This document shows, piece by piece, positions 24,140 through 32,391 of a DNA stretch of 38,404 nt; positions within the stretch are counted from its first letter, which is position 1; every line of letters starts with the position of its first letter. The DNA is from Martinezella calliandrae (GTDB lineage: Bacteria; Pseudomonadota; Alphaproteobacteria; Rhizobiales; Rhizobiaceae): assembly GCF_030272695.1 (NCBI RefSeq), contig NZ_JARFYN010000062.1, positions 1 through 38,404 on the forward strand. Direction: 5' to 3'. The notes under the pieces were generated by a model. It did not search any database and was not told the origin of the DNA. It saw only the letters and a list, made by a program, of their open reading frames with translations. Position numbers and translations under genes: made by a program.

Positions 24140-25177
24140 CTAGTCAATCAGCCCGACTTTGCGCGCCGCGACGACGCGATAAAGCGGATCCTTCCAAACC
24201 TCTTCCTCCTGCCAGGCGGAAAAGACCAGGCTAACATCGTGCTCGTCGTCCGAAGCGATGGCGGCGCGCTTGATCTCCGGCCAGGCGGGCGCGTGTCGGC
24301 TGCGCATTTCTTCCAGTGCCTCGGCGGTGAGGAGTGCGGGAAAACCGATCTTCGGCACAAGTGCGGCGATCACCTGCCAGAAGGCACGGTATAAGGGCTC
24401 GACATTTTCCAGGTGCAGAGAGACGAGGCGCAGCCAGTGCATGCCGGTGACGGAATGGAGTGCGGAGAAATCCATGGTGGCGGCAAAGAGCGCGAGCGAG
24501 GTTGCGGCCATGCGGCGCGGCGTATCGGCACTGAAAGCGAGGCGATCGATGACGGGACGGAAGCCCGGAAGTGCGGCGACGGCGCGGATATTATGCCAGA
24601 GCAGATCGGTTTCCGCCTCGTAGCTGCGGATGCCTTCGATATGGCTGACATCGGCAAGCACCCTTGCCGGATCGTCCGTATCGGGGGCGGCGGCGGTCGC
24701 AGGCGGAAGCGGCAGATAACAGGCCGCCCAATAGCCGAGCGCGGTGCCGACCTCCTCCTCGTCCTTCCTGAGGACACCATAGGCAAGACGCATCAGCGGA
24801 TGCGTTGCGCTGCCGGCAAGGCCGTTCACCATGGGGGGCAGATAGGTGCGGATAACGACACCGATGCCGAGCCGGCGGGTTTCGCCGACGAAGAAGGCAC
24901 GGTAATCGGCCTCTCGCGTGCGATCGCCGAGCGCTTCGGCCCAGGATGCGCCAATAATCGGAGCAACCGGCGGCGGCATCGACGGAAGCTTGTTGTTGTC
25001 GCGATACCGCTCGTACCACTGCTCCAGCCGGTCCGGCGAGGCACCGAGGCGCTCGAGCGCGACCAGCACCATCGGAACGTGGTTGGCGAGCATATAGGGG
25101 AATTCGACGCTGTCCTCGCGTGCCCGCGAAAGGACGGCCTCCAAACCCGAGAATTGAATGGCGGCAGCCTGTCTCAT
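24140..25177 (-). CDS. Questin oxidase family protein (DUF4243-like)
   Basis: A 345-aa protein that I place in the questin-oxidase (DUF4243) family by the N-terminal pattern FPYMLANHVPMVLVALERLGAS, the WYERYRDN segment, and conserved His-containing helices such as LLWHN and HSVTGMHWLRL. The fungal namesake carries out a Baeyer-Villiger-type ring opening. The bacterial substrates are unknown to me. Its start overlaps the stop of the upstream flavin monooxygenase gene (ATGA), so the two are made together and may act on the same intermediate. No signal peptide, so cytoplasmic. Confidence 0.72.
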   Translation of the reverse strand: MRQAAAIQFSGLEAVLSRAREDSVEFPYMLANHVPMVLVALERLGASPDRLEQWYERYRDNNKLPSMPPPVAPIIGASWAEALGDRTREADYRAFFVGETRRLGIGVVIRTYLPPMVNGLAGSATHPLMRLAYGVLRKDEEEVGTALGYWAACYLPLPPATAAAPDTDDPARVLADVSHIEGIRSYEAETDLLWHNIRAVAALPGFRPVIDRLAFSADTPRRMAATSLALFAATMDFSALHSVTGMHWLRLVSLHLENVEPLYRAFWQVIAALVPKIGFPALLTAEALEEMRSRHAPAWPEIKRAAIASDDEHDVSLVFSAWQEEEVWKDPLYRVVAARKVGLID

Positions 25178-26625
25178 GCCAAATCTCCCCTTGATGTCGT
25201 GACGTCCTCGACCATGCCGGGATCGAAATGCGGCTCGTCATAGGCGGCCAATGCTTCAAGATACCGGTTGGAGTCCTCGATGAACAGCGCTTTCACTAGC
25301 GCGCCGACGATGCGCGGCACCCCGTATTTGAGACCGGTGACGCCGTTGCTGACCGGGCCGAGGCTCGGCAGCGCGCCGGCATTGAACATATGGATGCGTG
25401 AGACCCAGCCGGCTTCGGCATGTCTGGGCGTCAGTTCGAAGCCAGGGCCGAGATAGGGATGGCCCGCAAGCATCGCATTCTCTTCTCCCTGCGGCGGTTG
25501 GAAACGGTCCTTCCAGAAGACAGCGGCCTCGATGAGGCCGGCAAGCTCGGGCCTGAGCGCGAAGTCGATCTCGTAACCGGTGCCCAGCAGAAGGTGATCG
25601 GCATGGAAGATGCCATTTGCGGTCGTCAGCCTGATCTTGCCGCCGTCCATCGTGAGTTCACGGACGCCGCAGCCGAGCTGCATGGTAAAACCAGGGTGGC
25701 GGCAGGCCCGGTCATACTGCTCCTGCGTCGGCGGAACCTTGAAATTGAAGTAGAGATGGGCGAAGCGCCAGCGCTCCAGATCCGGCAGGTCGGCGAAATG
25801 GCCGAGGAAGCCGGGAAAATTGGTCCAGGCGAGAACCTCCGTACGCGGCAAGTCGGTGCTGCGCGCAAACATCGTCACCTCTCGGGCTCCGGTCTCCAGG
25901 GCCGCGACGGCCCAGTCGAAGCTCGACGTGCCGCCGCCAAGGATCGCGACGTCTCTGCCGGTCAGAAAATCGATGGAGATCGGCTCGCTGCTATGCGTCC
26001 AGGCGGATTTCGGCAGCGCCTTGACCATCGCGGGTATGCGCGGGCCGCCGCAGCCGTCGATGCCGGTCGCCATCACCAGGTGGCGGCAGGCGATCGTACG
26101 GCTGGTGCCGTCACGCTTTGTCAGCGTGAGCGCAAGTCCGCCCTCTGCCGGGCCGATCGAGGAAAGCATGGTGCTGTTTTCGACGTCGATGCCGACGGTT
26201 TCTCGAAACCAGATAAGATAGGCCATCCAATCCTGGCGGCCGATCTTGTCCAGCGCGTCCCAGGCATCGACGCCATTCAGGGCCTCGTACCAAGAGCGCA
26301 GCGTCAGGCTCGGGATGCCGAGATCCGGACCTGAGAGATATTTCGGCGAACGCAGGGTCTGCATGCGGGCGCAGGTAATCCACGGGCCTTCCCGGCCCGC
26401 TTCGCTCCGATCGATCACATGAACGGACCTGATGCCGCGCCGCTTCAGGGCGAAGGCGATTGAAAGGCCGGAGAGGCCGGCGCCGCAGATGACGACGGAA
26501 TGAAGGCTGCCGCGGTCATCATCGCCTAGCTTCGGCCAGTCCGCGCAGAGCGCTTCTGTGCGCGCCATCTCATCATGGGCGCGACGTCCCAGCTCTTTCA
26601 GGCGCTCGTCCGGCGTTGTCTTCAT
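25174..26625 (-). CDS. FAD-dependent monooxygenase-like oxidoreductase
   Basis: A 483-aa flavoprotein. The first Rossmann motif CGAGLSGLSIAFAL (about 47-60) binds FAD. A second, ILGGGTSSFDWAVAAL (228-243), should bind NAD(P)H. ATGID near 187 and LLGTGYEIDFALRP further on are the ATG-type motifs of two-dinucleotide-binding monooxygenases. I start at the ATG at 26625; the upstream in-frame extension (to 26724) is Cys-rich and not family-like. First gene of the minus-strand operon, divergent from an ABC importer. It probably hydroxylates or oxygenates the imported compound or a breakdown product. Confidence 0.8.
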   Translation of the reverse strand: MKTTPDERLKELGRRAHDEMARTEALCADWPKLGDDDRGSLHSVVICGAGLSGLSIAFALKRRGIRSVHVIDRSEAGREGPWITCARMQTLRSPKYLSGPDLGIPSLTLRSWYEALNGVDAWDALDKIGRQDWMAYLIWFRETVGIDVENSTMLSSIGPAEGGLALTLTKRDGTSRTIACRHLVMATGIDGCGGPRIPAMVKALPKSAWTHSSEPISIDFLTGRDVAILGGGTSSFDWAVAALETGAREVTMFARSTDLPRTEVLAWTNFPGFLGHFADLPDLERWRFAHLYFNFKVPPTQEQYDRACRHPGFTMQLGCGVRELTMDGGKIRLTTANGIFHADHLLLGTGYEIDFALRPELAGLIEAAVFWKDRFQPPQGEENAMLAGHPYLGPGFELTPRHAEAGWVSRIHMFNAGALPSLGPVSNGVTGLKYGVPRIVGALVKALFIEDSNRYLEALAAYDEPHFDPGMVEDVTTSRGDLA

Positions 26626-26735
26626 GAATATGCAGCTCGCGCGCGTTGGACAGGGCAGTATAAACGCGCAGGGATTGATCAACTCCCCGCCATTTTTTAA
26701 GCAACGCGCACAAAATATGGACATTTATGCGCGAA

Positions 26736-26749
26736 TATGTTCTAATGTG
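26736..26749. promoter_or_regulatory. Candidate shared operator motif, copy A
   Basis: TATGTTCTAATGTG lies in the divergent gap between the monooxygenase operon and the importer. It agrees in 11 of 14 bases with TATGTTTGAATTTG at 32279-32292, in the divergent gap before the DeoR gene. A site for the local DeoR regulator is a reasonable guess, but two copies in AT-rich DNA are weak evidence. Confidence 0.3.
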
Positions 26750-26775
26750 TGATTTTTAATGTTTACGATTTTTTG

Positions 26776-26813
26776 TCAAGTGCGCTTGAGTGCGATTTTG
26801 TTTGATGTATAGT
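26776..26813 (+). promoter_or_regulatory. Sigma-70-like promoter of the importer operon with overlapping palindrome
   Basis: TTGAGT (26786-26791) and TATAGT (26808-26813), spaced 16 bases apart, resemble -35 and -10 boxes, giving a start around 26820 and a leader of about 25 bases. TCAAG-TGCG-CTTGA (26776-26789), a perfect 5-bp inverted repeat, overlaps the -35 box and would suit a repressor. A GGGGAG ribosome-binding site follows before the ATG at 26845. Confidence 0.45.
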
Positions 26814-26844
26814 GCCCAAGCCAGTCAAAAAAAGGGGAGCAAAC

Positions 26845-28131
26845 ATGAAATCGCTCAACAGTCTCACACGAAAATTGGCGATCGCGGGCCTCGTCTCGGT
26901 CGCATTTGTGGGCTCCGCCGTCGGCGCTGACAAGAAATACGAAGGAATCACGCTCACACTTGCCTCGCAGAACGACCAGTTCGCGGCGGTTCTGGCTGCC
27001 ATCGCCCCCAAATTCACCGAGGAGACGGGCGCCACCGTCAAGGTCGATATTCTCGATTACGGCTCGCTGCTGACCAAGACGACGACAGATTTCGTCGGCG
27101 GCACCGCCGGCTACGATCTCGTGACGATGGACATCGTCTGGGCAGGCCAATATGCCGAAAACAAATACACGGTCGACCTCACGGCGTGGATGAAGCGCGA
27201 CGCCGCCGAACTGAAGCTCGACGACATCTATCCGACGCTTCTCAATGCGCTTGGCCACTGGGGCGACAAGCAGGTTGCCTTTCCCTTTGCCGGTTATGCC
27301 AACGTGCTCGCCTACCGCAAGGACCTCTTCGACGCCGCCGGCCTGAAGGCGCCGACGACGATGGAGGAATTGGTAGAGGCCGCCTACAAGTTGACCGACC
27401 CCAGCAAGAAGATCTACGGCTTCGTCGCCAACGGTCAGAAAGGCCCGGCAGTCGCACAGGACTGGATGCAGTACAATACCGAGATGGGCGGCTCGATCCT
27501 CGGCGCCGACGGTAAGCCGGCGCTGAATTCGGAAGCCAATATCAAGAGCCTGACCGTCTACAAGGATCTCTTCATGAAAGCGGCACCTCCCGGCGCCGTC
27601 AATTACGACTGGGGCGGTCGCGAGGAAAGCTTCCGGCAGGGCATTGCGGCGAGCATGCAGACATGGTCGGTCGGCGCGCCCGGCTACTATGATCCCGCGA
27701 TCTCCAAGATCGTCGACAAGGTGGCGATCACGACGGCGCCGCGGGGCGCAGGCCTGCCGAAGCTCTACGGCATTGGCGGCTGGGGCATGGCGATCAACGC
27801 TGGCATCAAGGACACGCAGAAGGAAGCCGCGTGGGCCTTCATCAAGTGGCTGGTCAGCCCGCCGATACACAAGGAATTCAACATGATGGGCGCCGGCAGC
27901 TTCCTGCGCAAGAGCGAGATGACCGATCCGGATCTGCTGAAGAAGTTCCCCTTCCTGCCGGTTATCGCCGAGACATTCGAGCATGGCGACGGCGAATATC
28001 GTCCGCGCATCCCGCAATATCCGGAGATTCAGGACCTGCTCGGTACTGCCGTGAACGATGTGCTCGTCGGCAATGCCGATCCCAAGAAGGCGCTTGACGC
28101 CGCCCAGGAAGCCGCTGCCAAGCTCTTCTGA
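26845..28131 (+). CDS. ABC transporter substrate-binding protein (family 1, sugar type)
   Basis: A 428-aa periplasmic binding protein of the MalE/UgpB class. A Sec signal peptide is clear: MKSLNSLTRK, hydrophobic IAGLVSVAFVGSAVG, then cleavage before ADKKYEG. The mature part shows the pattern of the family (GYDLVTMDIVWAGQYAEN, AYRKDLFDAAGLKAPTTMEE, GGWGMAINAGIK, AAWAFIKWLVSP). GGGGAG precedes the ATG. The two permeases follow after a 268-bp gap that contains a palindromic repeat. The ligand is unknown. The adjoining deaminases and sugar kinase hint at a glycosylated N-heterocycle. Confidence 0.88.
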   Translation: MKSLNSLTRKLAIAGLVSVAFVGSAVGADKKYEGITLTLASQNDQFAAVLAAIAPKFTEETGATVKVDILDYGSLLTKTTTDFVGGTAGYDLVTMDIVWAGQYAENKYTVDLTAWMKRDAAELKLDDIYPTLLNALGHWGDKQVAFPFAGYANVLAYRKDLFDAAGLKAPTTMEELVEAAYKLTDPSKKIYGFVANGQKGPAVAQDWMQYNTEMGGSILGADGKPALNSEANIKSLTVYKDLFMKAAPPGAVNYDWGGREESFRQGIAASMQTWSVGAPGYYDPAISKIVDKVAITTAPRGAGLPKLYGIGGWGMAINAGIKDTQKEAAWAFIKWLVSPPIHKEFNMMGAGSFLRKSEMTDPDLLKKFPFLPVIAETFEHGDGEYRPRIPQYPEIQDLLGTAVNDVLVGNADPKKALDAAQEAAAKLF

Positions 28132-28170
28132 CGGCGTCGACGCCACTCAGTTCTTCCCCGGCCGCAGCCT

Positions 28171-28215
28171 GAAGCATGATGCCGAGAAGTGTAAGCGCTT
28201 TTCGGCATCATGCCC
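28171..28215 (+). repeat. Rhizobial palindromic intergenic repeat, copy 1
   Basis: A perfect 12-bp inverted repeat, GCATGATGCCGA (28174-28185) and TCGGCATCATGC (28202-28213), with a 16-base loop. It resembles an element that I associate with Rhizobium intergenic regions. A related, inverted copy lies at 30167-30215, after the permease genes. It may end or attenuate transcription after the binding-protein gene, giving more binding protein than permease. The rest of the 28132-28399 gap holds no supported gene. Confidence 0.6.
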
Positions 28216-28399
28216 TACTTTCCCGATTTGGATGAGGATCAAGATTCCAAGCCGATGTTGCCTGCAATCTTCCCGATCCGGATCGCAGCCCTGCCGTCTC
28301 CACACCATTGATCCGATGCGCCTCAGGCTTCATGATCAGTCGAGTCTCCGGGCTCGATCCCGGCGGCGCGCATCGAACCAGGAATCGGATGGATATGAC

Positions 28400-29341
28400 G
28401 TGACCCTGTCCCTTACTTCCGCATCGAGGCGCTCTGCGGACTTGAGCGTTTCCTATCCCGATCGTAGACGGCTGTTCTTCATCCTGATGACGTCGCCGGC
28501 CATCATCTACGTGCTCGTCATCGGCGTCTGGCCGTTGGCGCAAGGCATCTGGTTCAGCCTTTACGACTACAATCTGCTGAAGCCGGGGCGAACGCATTTC
28601 GTCGGGCTCGGCAATTACGTCGATCTTCTCTCCGACACCGTGACGCGCGGAGCCTTCGTCAATACGGTCATCTTCACCGTCGGCGCGGTAACCGTCGAGC
28701 TGCTGCTCGGCTTTGCCATTGCGCTGGCGCTCTGGCGCGACGACCGCTTCAACCGGATCTGCCTGGCGCTGATCCTCATTCCGGTGACGATCACGCCGCT
28801 TGTGGTCGGGCTGATTTTTCGGGCGCTGCTGCTCGCCGACTACGGGCTCATCGGCTATTATCTGGCCCAGTTCGGGATTTCCGATCCACGCGGCCTTTTC
28901 GCCAATCCCGACTCGGCCCTGGCGACGCTCATCTTCGTCGATATCTGGGAATGGACGCCACTGGTGGCGCTGATCCTGCTTGCGGGCCTGAAGGCATTGC
29001 CGGGCGATATTCTCGAGGCATCGGAAGTGGATGGGGCAACGGCGCTGCAGCGTCTGAGGATCATCGTCATTCCGCTCATGCTGCCTTCGATCCTTCTGGC
29101 GTTGACGCTGCGCACCATCGACGCCTTCCGCGTCTTCGACAGCGTCTTCGTGACGACAGGCGGCGGGCCGGGCAATGCAACCAACACGCTGATGCTGCAT
29201 GCCGTGAAGCAGGGATTGGAATTCTTCAATATCGGCCGCGCCTCGGCGATATCAAACCTGACGCTGATCTGCATCGCGGTGATCGCGGCAGGCTTCATCC
29301 TGTTGATCCGCAAGGCGGACAGAAAGGCGAACGGGCGATGA
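28400..29341 (+). CDS. ABC permease, MalF/UgpA type
   Basis: A 313-aa inner-membrane permease. The body has the usual pattern from FFILMTSPAIIYVLVIGVWP onward, with the ATPase-coupling EAA motif EASEVDGATALQRLRIIVIP near residues 210-230 and a conserved GGGPGNATNTLM near the end. The open frame extends to 28058, but its first part overlaps the binding-protein gene and reads as shadow. The likely start is the GTG at 28400, preceded by GGATGG. Its last bases overlap the next permease (ATGA). Confidence 0.86.
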   Translation: MTLSLTSASRRSADLSVSYPDRRRLFFILMTSPAIIYVLVIGVWPLAQGIWFSLYDYNLLKPGRTHFVGLGNYVDLLSDTVTRGAFVNTVIFTVGAVTVELLLGFAIALALWRDDRFNRICLALILIPVTITPLVVGLIFRALLLADYGLIGYYLAQFGISDPRGLFANPDSALATLIFVDIWEWTPLVALILLAGLKALPGDILEASEVDGATALQRLRIIVIPLMLPSILLALTLRTIDAFRVFDSVFVTTGGGPGNATNTLMLHAVKQGLEFFNIGRASAISNLTLICIAVIAAGFILLIRKADRKANGR

Positions 29342-30156
29342 GCACACGCACCCTCAGGCGCCTTGGCGCGCGCAGCTTCATCCTTGTCATGCTCGCCTTT
29401 TTCTTGTTGCCATTCCTATGGCTGGCATCGACGGCCTACAAGCCGTCGCGCGACATCTTCTCGATCCCGCCGAAATTGACCTTTGTGCCGACTTTCGAGC
29501 AGTTCGTAACTGTCTTCCGCCTGTTCGACGTCTGGAGCCTTTTGTCTTCAAGCCTGCTGATCGCCGGCGGTTCCGTCTTCCTGTCGCTGCTGCTCGGCGT
29601 GCCGGCAGGCTATTCGCTGGCGCGTTCGACCAGCCGCTACGCCATTGCCGTTGCCTATTTCTTCATGGCGATCCGCATGGTGCCGGCGGTGGCAGCGTTG
29701 ATCCCCTTTTATCTGATGATGCGCGATATCGGGCTGCTCGGCAGCTGGATTGCCGTCGTTCTCATCAACACGATGCTGAACTCGGCCTTCGTCACCTGGA
29801 TGATGTTTTCCTATTTCCGCAGCTTGCCGCGGGAGCTGGAGGAAGCGGCGCTGACCGATGGATGCACGCTGTTCGGCTCCTTCTGGCGCGTGGCATTGCC
29901 GGCGGTGCGCTCGGGCGTCGTGGCCTCAGCGCTTTTCTGCCTGATGTTTTCCTGGAACGACTTCCTCTACCCGATGTTCCTCACGCGGCTCGATTCCAAG
30001 CCGATCTCGGTGGCACTGCTTTCAGCCTATGGCACGAAGGACATCACCTGGGGCACGCTCGGCGCGCTGGCGCATTTTTCGACCATCCCGATCGTGCTCA
30101 TCGTGCTCTTCCTCAACCGCTATTTCGTGCAGGGCCTGACGAAGGGCATTCATTAG
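29338..30156 (+). CDS. ABC permease, MalG/UgpE type
   Basis: A 272-aa inner-membrane permease, the partner of the preceding gene and coupled to it by an ATGA overlap. The first hydrophobic segment is FILVMLAFFLLPFLWLASTAYKP, and the EAA-type coupling loop is ELEEAALTDGCTLFGSFWRVALP. The C-terminus has the characteristic RYFVQGLTKGIH. No ATPase gene follows on this strand. The only candidate is the convergent gene at 30231-31379. Confidence 0.9.
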   Translation: MSTRTLRRLGARSFILVMLAFFLLPFLWLASTAYKPSRDIFSIPPKLTFVPTFEQFVTVFRLFDVWSLLSSSLLIAGGSVFLSLLLGVPAGYSLARSTSRYAIAVAYFFMAIRMVPAVAALIPFYLMMRDIGLLGSWIAVVLINTMLNSAFVTWMMFSYFRSLPRELEEAALTDGCTLFGSFWRVALPAVRSGVVASALFCLMFSWNDFLYPMFLTRLDSKPISVALLSAYGTKDITWGTLGALAHFSTIPIVLIVLFLNRYFVQGLTKGIH

Positions 30157-30166
30157 ATCCGAACGA

Positions 30167-30215
30167 GGACATCACCTCGTGCGAAAACCGCTCACGCGTT
30201 TCGGCATCATGCTTC
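30167..30215 (-). repeat. Rhizobial palindromic intergenic repeat, copy 2 (inverted)
   Basis: Read on the minus strand this begins GAAGCATGATGCCGAAA, continues CGTGAGCGGTTTTCG and ends near GTGATGTCC: the same element as at 28171-28215 with a decayed right arm. It fills most of the 74-bp gap between the convergent permease and ATPase genes and may act as a bidirectional terminator (inference). Confidence 0.55.
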
Positions 30216-30230
30216 AAGGAAGCGGCGCGC

Positions 30231-31379
30231 TTAGGCGCGAATCGCCATTTCGGTGGCGGCGTCGAATACGTGGATGCGGGCGGGGTCGGCGGTAAGCGAC
30301 AGGCGCTCGCCGATCCTCACATGGCTGGTGCCGTCAATGATGAAGCGCAGGCGCGGCGCCGACAGCGCAACGTCATCCTCCTCGGCCGAGAGCGATTTCA
30401 GCCGGTCGCCAGCCTCCACATCGACGTGGACGAGAAGGTTGGCGCCAAGATCCTCGACGAAAGCGACAGTCCCGGCCAGGCCGCCCGTATCGACCGGCTG
30501 GAAGGCTTCCGGGCGGATGCCGAGCACGACCGCTCGGCCAGCGGCGGCGGCGATTTGCGGTCGCGCGGCGAGCACTTCGTCGGAGAAGAGGATGGAGGCC
30601 TGGCCGAAACGGGCTTCGGGGCCGTCGTCCGTCGCGAAAAGGTCGACCGCCAGTAGGTTCATCGCCGGCGAGCCCATGAAACTTGCGACAAAGAGATTGG
30701 CCGGCTGATCATAAAGGCTGCGCGGGGTGTCGAGCTGCTGCAGGACGCCGCTCTTCATGACGGCGACGCGATCGCCCATGGTCATGGCTTCGACCTGGTC
30801 GTGGGTGACATAAACGGTGGTGATACCCGACATCTTCTGCATGCGGGCGATTTCGGCGCGCATCTGGCCGCGCAGGCGGGCATCTAGATTGGAGAGCGGC
30901 TCGTCCATTAGGAAAGCCTGAGGGCTGCGCGCGAGCGCCCTGCCCATGGCGACGCGCTGACGCTGGCCGCCGGAGAGCTGGGCGGGTTTGCGCGCGAGAT
31001 AGTCCTCGAGCTCGAGCAGCTTCGCCGTCTCCAGCACCTTGCGGGCGATCTCGGTCTTGTCGAGGCCACGCACGCGAAGGCCGAAGCCGATGTTCTCGGC
31101 CACCGTCAAATGTGGATAGAGCGCATAAGACTGGAACACCATAGCAATATCGCGGTCGCGCGGAGCAAGGTCGTTGACGACGACGCCGTTGATCGCCAAG
31201 CGGCCGTCGGTGATGTCTTCGAGACCGGCGATCATGCGCAACGCCGTTGACTTGCCACAGCCGGAGGGGCCGACGAGGACCAGAAATTCGCCGTCGCGGA
31301 TGGTCATGTTCAAGTTGCGGATCGCCGCATAGCCATCGCCGTAACTCTTGCTGATCTGGTCGAAGACGATTTCAGCCAT
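30231..31379 (-). CDS. ABC transporter ATPase, UgpC/MalK type
   Basis: A 382-aa ATPase for a sugar-type importer. Walker A is GPSGCGKST (37-45), Q-loop VFQSYALYPH, signature LSGGQ (135-139), Walker B AFLMDEP (155-161), and switch His in VTHDQVEAMT. After about residue 235 comes the OB-fold (TOBE-like) regulatory domain with VLGIRPEAF. It is convergent with the two permease genes and co-directional with the SDR gene 45 bp upstream, so it is made from a different transcript than the permeases it presumably serves. Confidence 0.92.
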   Translation of the reverse strand: MAEIVFDQISKSYGDGYAAIRNLNMTIRDGEFLVLVGPSGCGKSTALRMIAGLEDITDGRLAINGVVVNDLAPRDRDIAMVFQSYALYPHLTVAENIGFGLRVRGLDKTEIARKVLETAKLLELEDYLARKPAQLSGGQRQRVAMGRALARSPQAFLMDEPLSNLDARLRGQMRAEIARMQKMSGITTVYVTHDQVEAMTMGDRVAVMKSGVLQQLDTPRSLYDQPANLFVASFMGSPAMNLLAVDLFATDDGPEARFGQASILFSDEVLAARPQIAAAAGRAVVLGIRPEAFQPVDTGGLAGTVAFVEDLGANLLVHVDVEAGDRLKSLSAEEDDVALSAPRLRFIIDGTSHVRIGERLSLTADPARIHVFDAATEMAIRA

Positions 31380-31424
31380 GCGCTTTCCCTGTTGAACGGA
31401 GGCCCGATGCCGATCCTGGACGGG

Positions 31425-32210
31425 TCACGTCGTGTAGACGCCGCCGGTGACGTTGACGCCCTGGCCCGTCATGAAGCGGGCCGAATTCGAGCAGAGAAAG
31501 ACGACGACATCGGCGACATCTTCAGGCGTTTCCAGCCGGCCGAGCGGCGTCTGCACAATATAATCCGCAACGACTCGTTCGGGCGTTACACCACGCAGGC
31601 TCGCCTCCCAGGCGATCTCACGTTCCTGCATGCCGGTCTTGACGAAACCGGGGCACACGGCGTTGACGCGGATGCCCGAAGCCGCGAGTTCGCGGGCAAG
31701 CGCCTGCGTCCAGCCGAGCACGGCAAACTTGCTGGCCGAATAATGGGCGAGAAGCGGCGCGCCGACCTTGGCCGCAAGCGAGGCGGTGTTGACGATCACG
31801 CCGGTGCCGGTGCTCGTAAAGCGCCGGGCTGCGATCTGATTGGTCAGGAAGATGCCGCGAATGTTGACGTCGAAGTTATAGTCCCACTCCTCGTCGGTCA
31901 GTTCCAGTGCATGCTGCATGGTCGAGACGCCGGCATTGGCGCAGAGTATGTCGTAACCGCCCATCGTCTCTGCCACCTCGGCAAAGGTCGCCTCCACCGA
32001 GGCGCGCTTGCGAACGTCGATCGCATGCGCGGTGGCGCCGTTGCCGATCTCGGCGGCCGTCTGTTCGGCAGCCGCGAGGTTAATATCGCAGATCGCCACC
32101 CTGATCGACTGGCGGGAGAGCGCGGACGCGATCGCACGTCCTATCCCCGTCGCCCCACCAGTTACGATCGCGCGCCTGCCGGACAATTCTGGAAAGCTTG
32201 GAGACTGCAT
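31425..32210 (-). CDS. SDR-family NAD(P)-dependent oxidoreductase
   Basis: A 261-aa classical short-chain dehydrogenase: TGGATGIG (17-24), CDIN after beta-2 (suggesting NAD preference), NAG (92-94), catalytic Ser144, Tyr157 and Lys161 (YSASK), and PGFVKT. I start at the ATG at 32210 because GAGGG lies a few bases upstream. In-frame codons further upstream, to 32468, lie in the DeoR promoter and gene. It is first in a two-gene transcript with the ATPase and divergent from the DeoR gene. It probably oxidises a polyol or hydroxy intermediate in the same pathway; substrate unknown. Confidence 0.87.
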   Translation of the reverse strand: MQSPSFPELSGRRAIVTGGATGIGRAIASALSRQSIRVAICDINLAAAEQTAAEIGNGATAHAIDVRKRASVEATFAEVAETMGGYDILCANAGVSTMQHALELTDEEWDYNFDVNIRGIFLTNQIAARRFTSTGTGVIVNTASLAAKVGAPLLAHYSASKFAVLGWTQALARELAASGIRVNAVCPGFVKTGMQEREIAWEASLRGVTPERVVADYIVQTPLGRLETPEDVADVVVFLCSNSARFMTGQGVNVTGGVYTT

Positions 32211-32278
32211 GCCGGCCCTCATGGAATGGAAACAGGAGCGATCATATAGCAACAAAATCATACACGACAAGAGAAATT

Positions 32279-32292
32279 TATGTTTGAATTTG
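32279..32292. promoter_or_regulatory. Candidate shared operator motif, copy B, in the SDR-DeoR gap
   Basis: TATGTTTGAATTTG, followed directly by TTCGAATC, lies in the 181-bp divergent gap. It agrees with the motif at 26736-26749 and contains a near-repeat (GTTTGAATTT, GTTCGAATCA). DeoR-type regulators often bind such repeats. A separate inverted repeat, ATTGC-AAGAA-GCAAT, is at 32310-32324. Both are candidates only. Confidence 0.33.
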
Positions 32293-32391
32293 TTCGAATC
32301 ATCCGATACATTGCAAGAAGCAATCGGACAATCGCAGCGGCGAGCTGCGACGGCGGAGGATAAGAACGGTACTATGGAGGCGGAGCAGCAG

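Noticed and set aside
26776..28146. 456-codon minus-strand open frame
   Set aside because: Antisense to the substrate-binding protein with signal peptide; a shadow.
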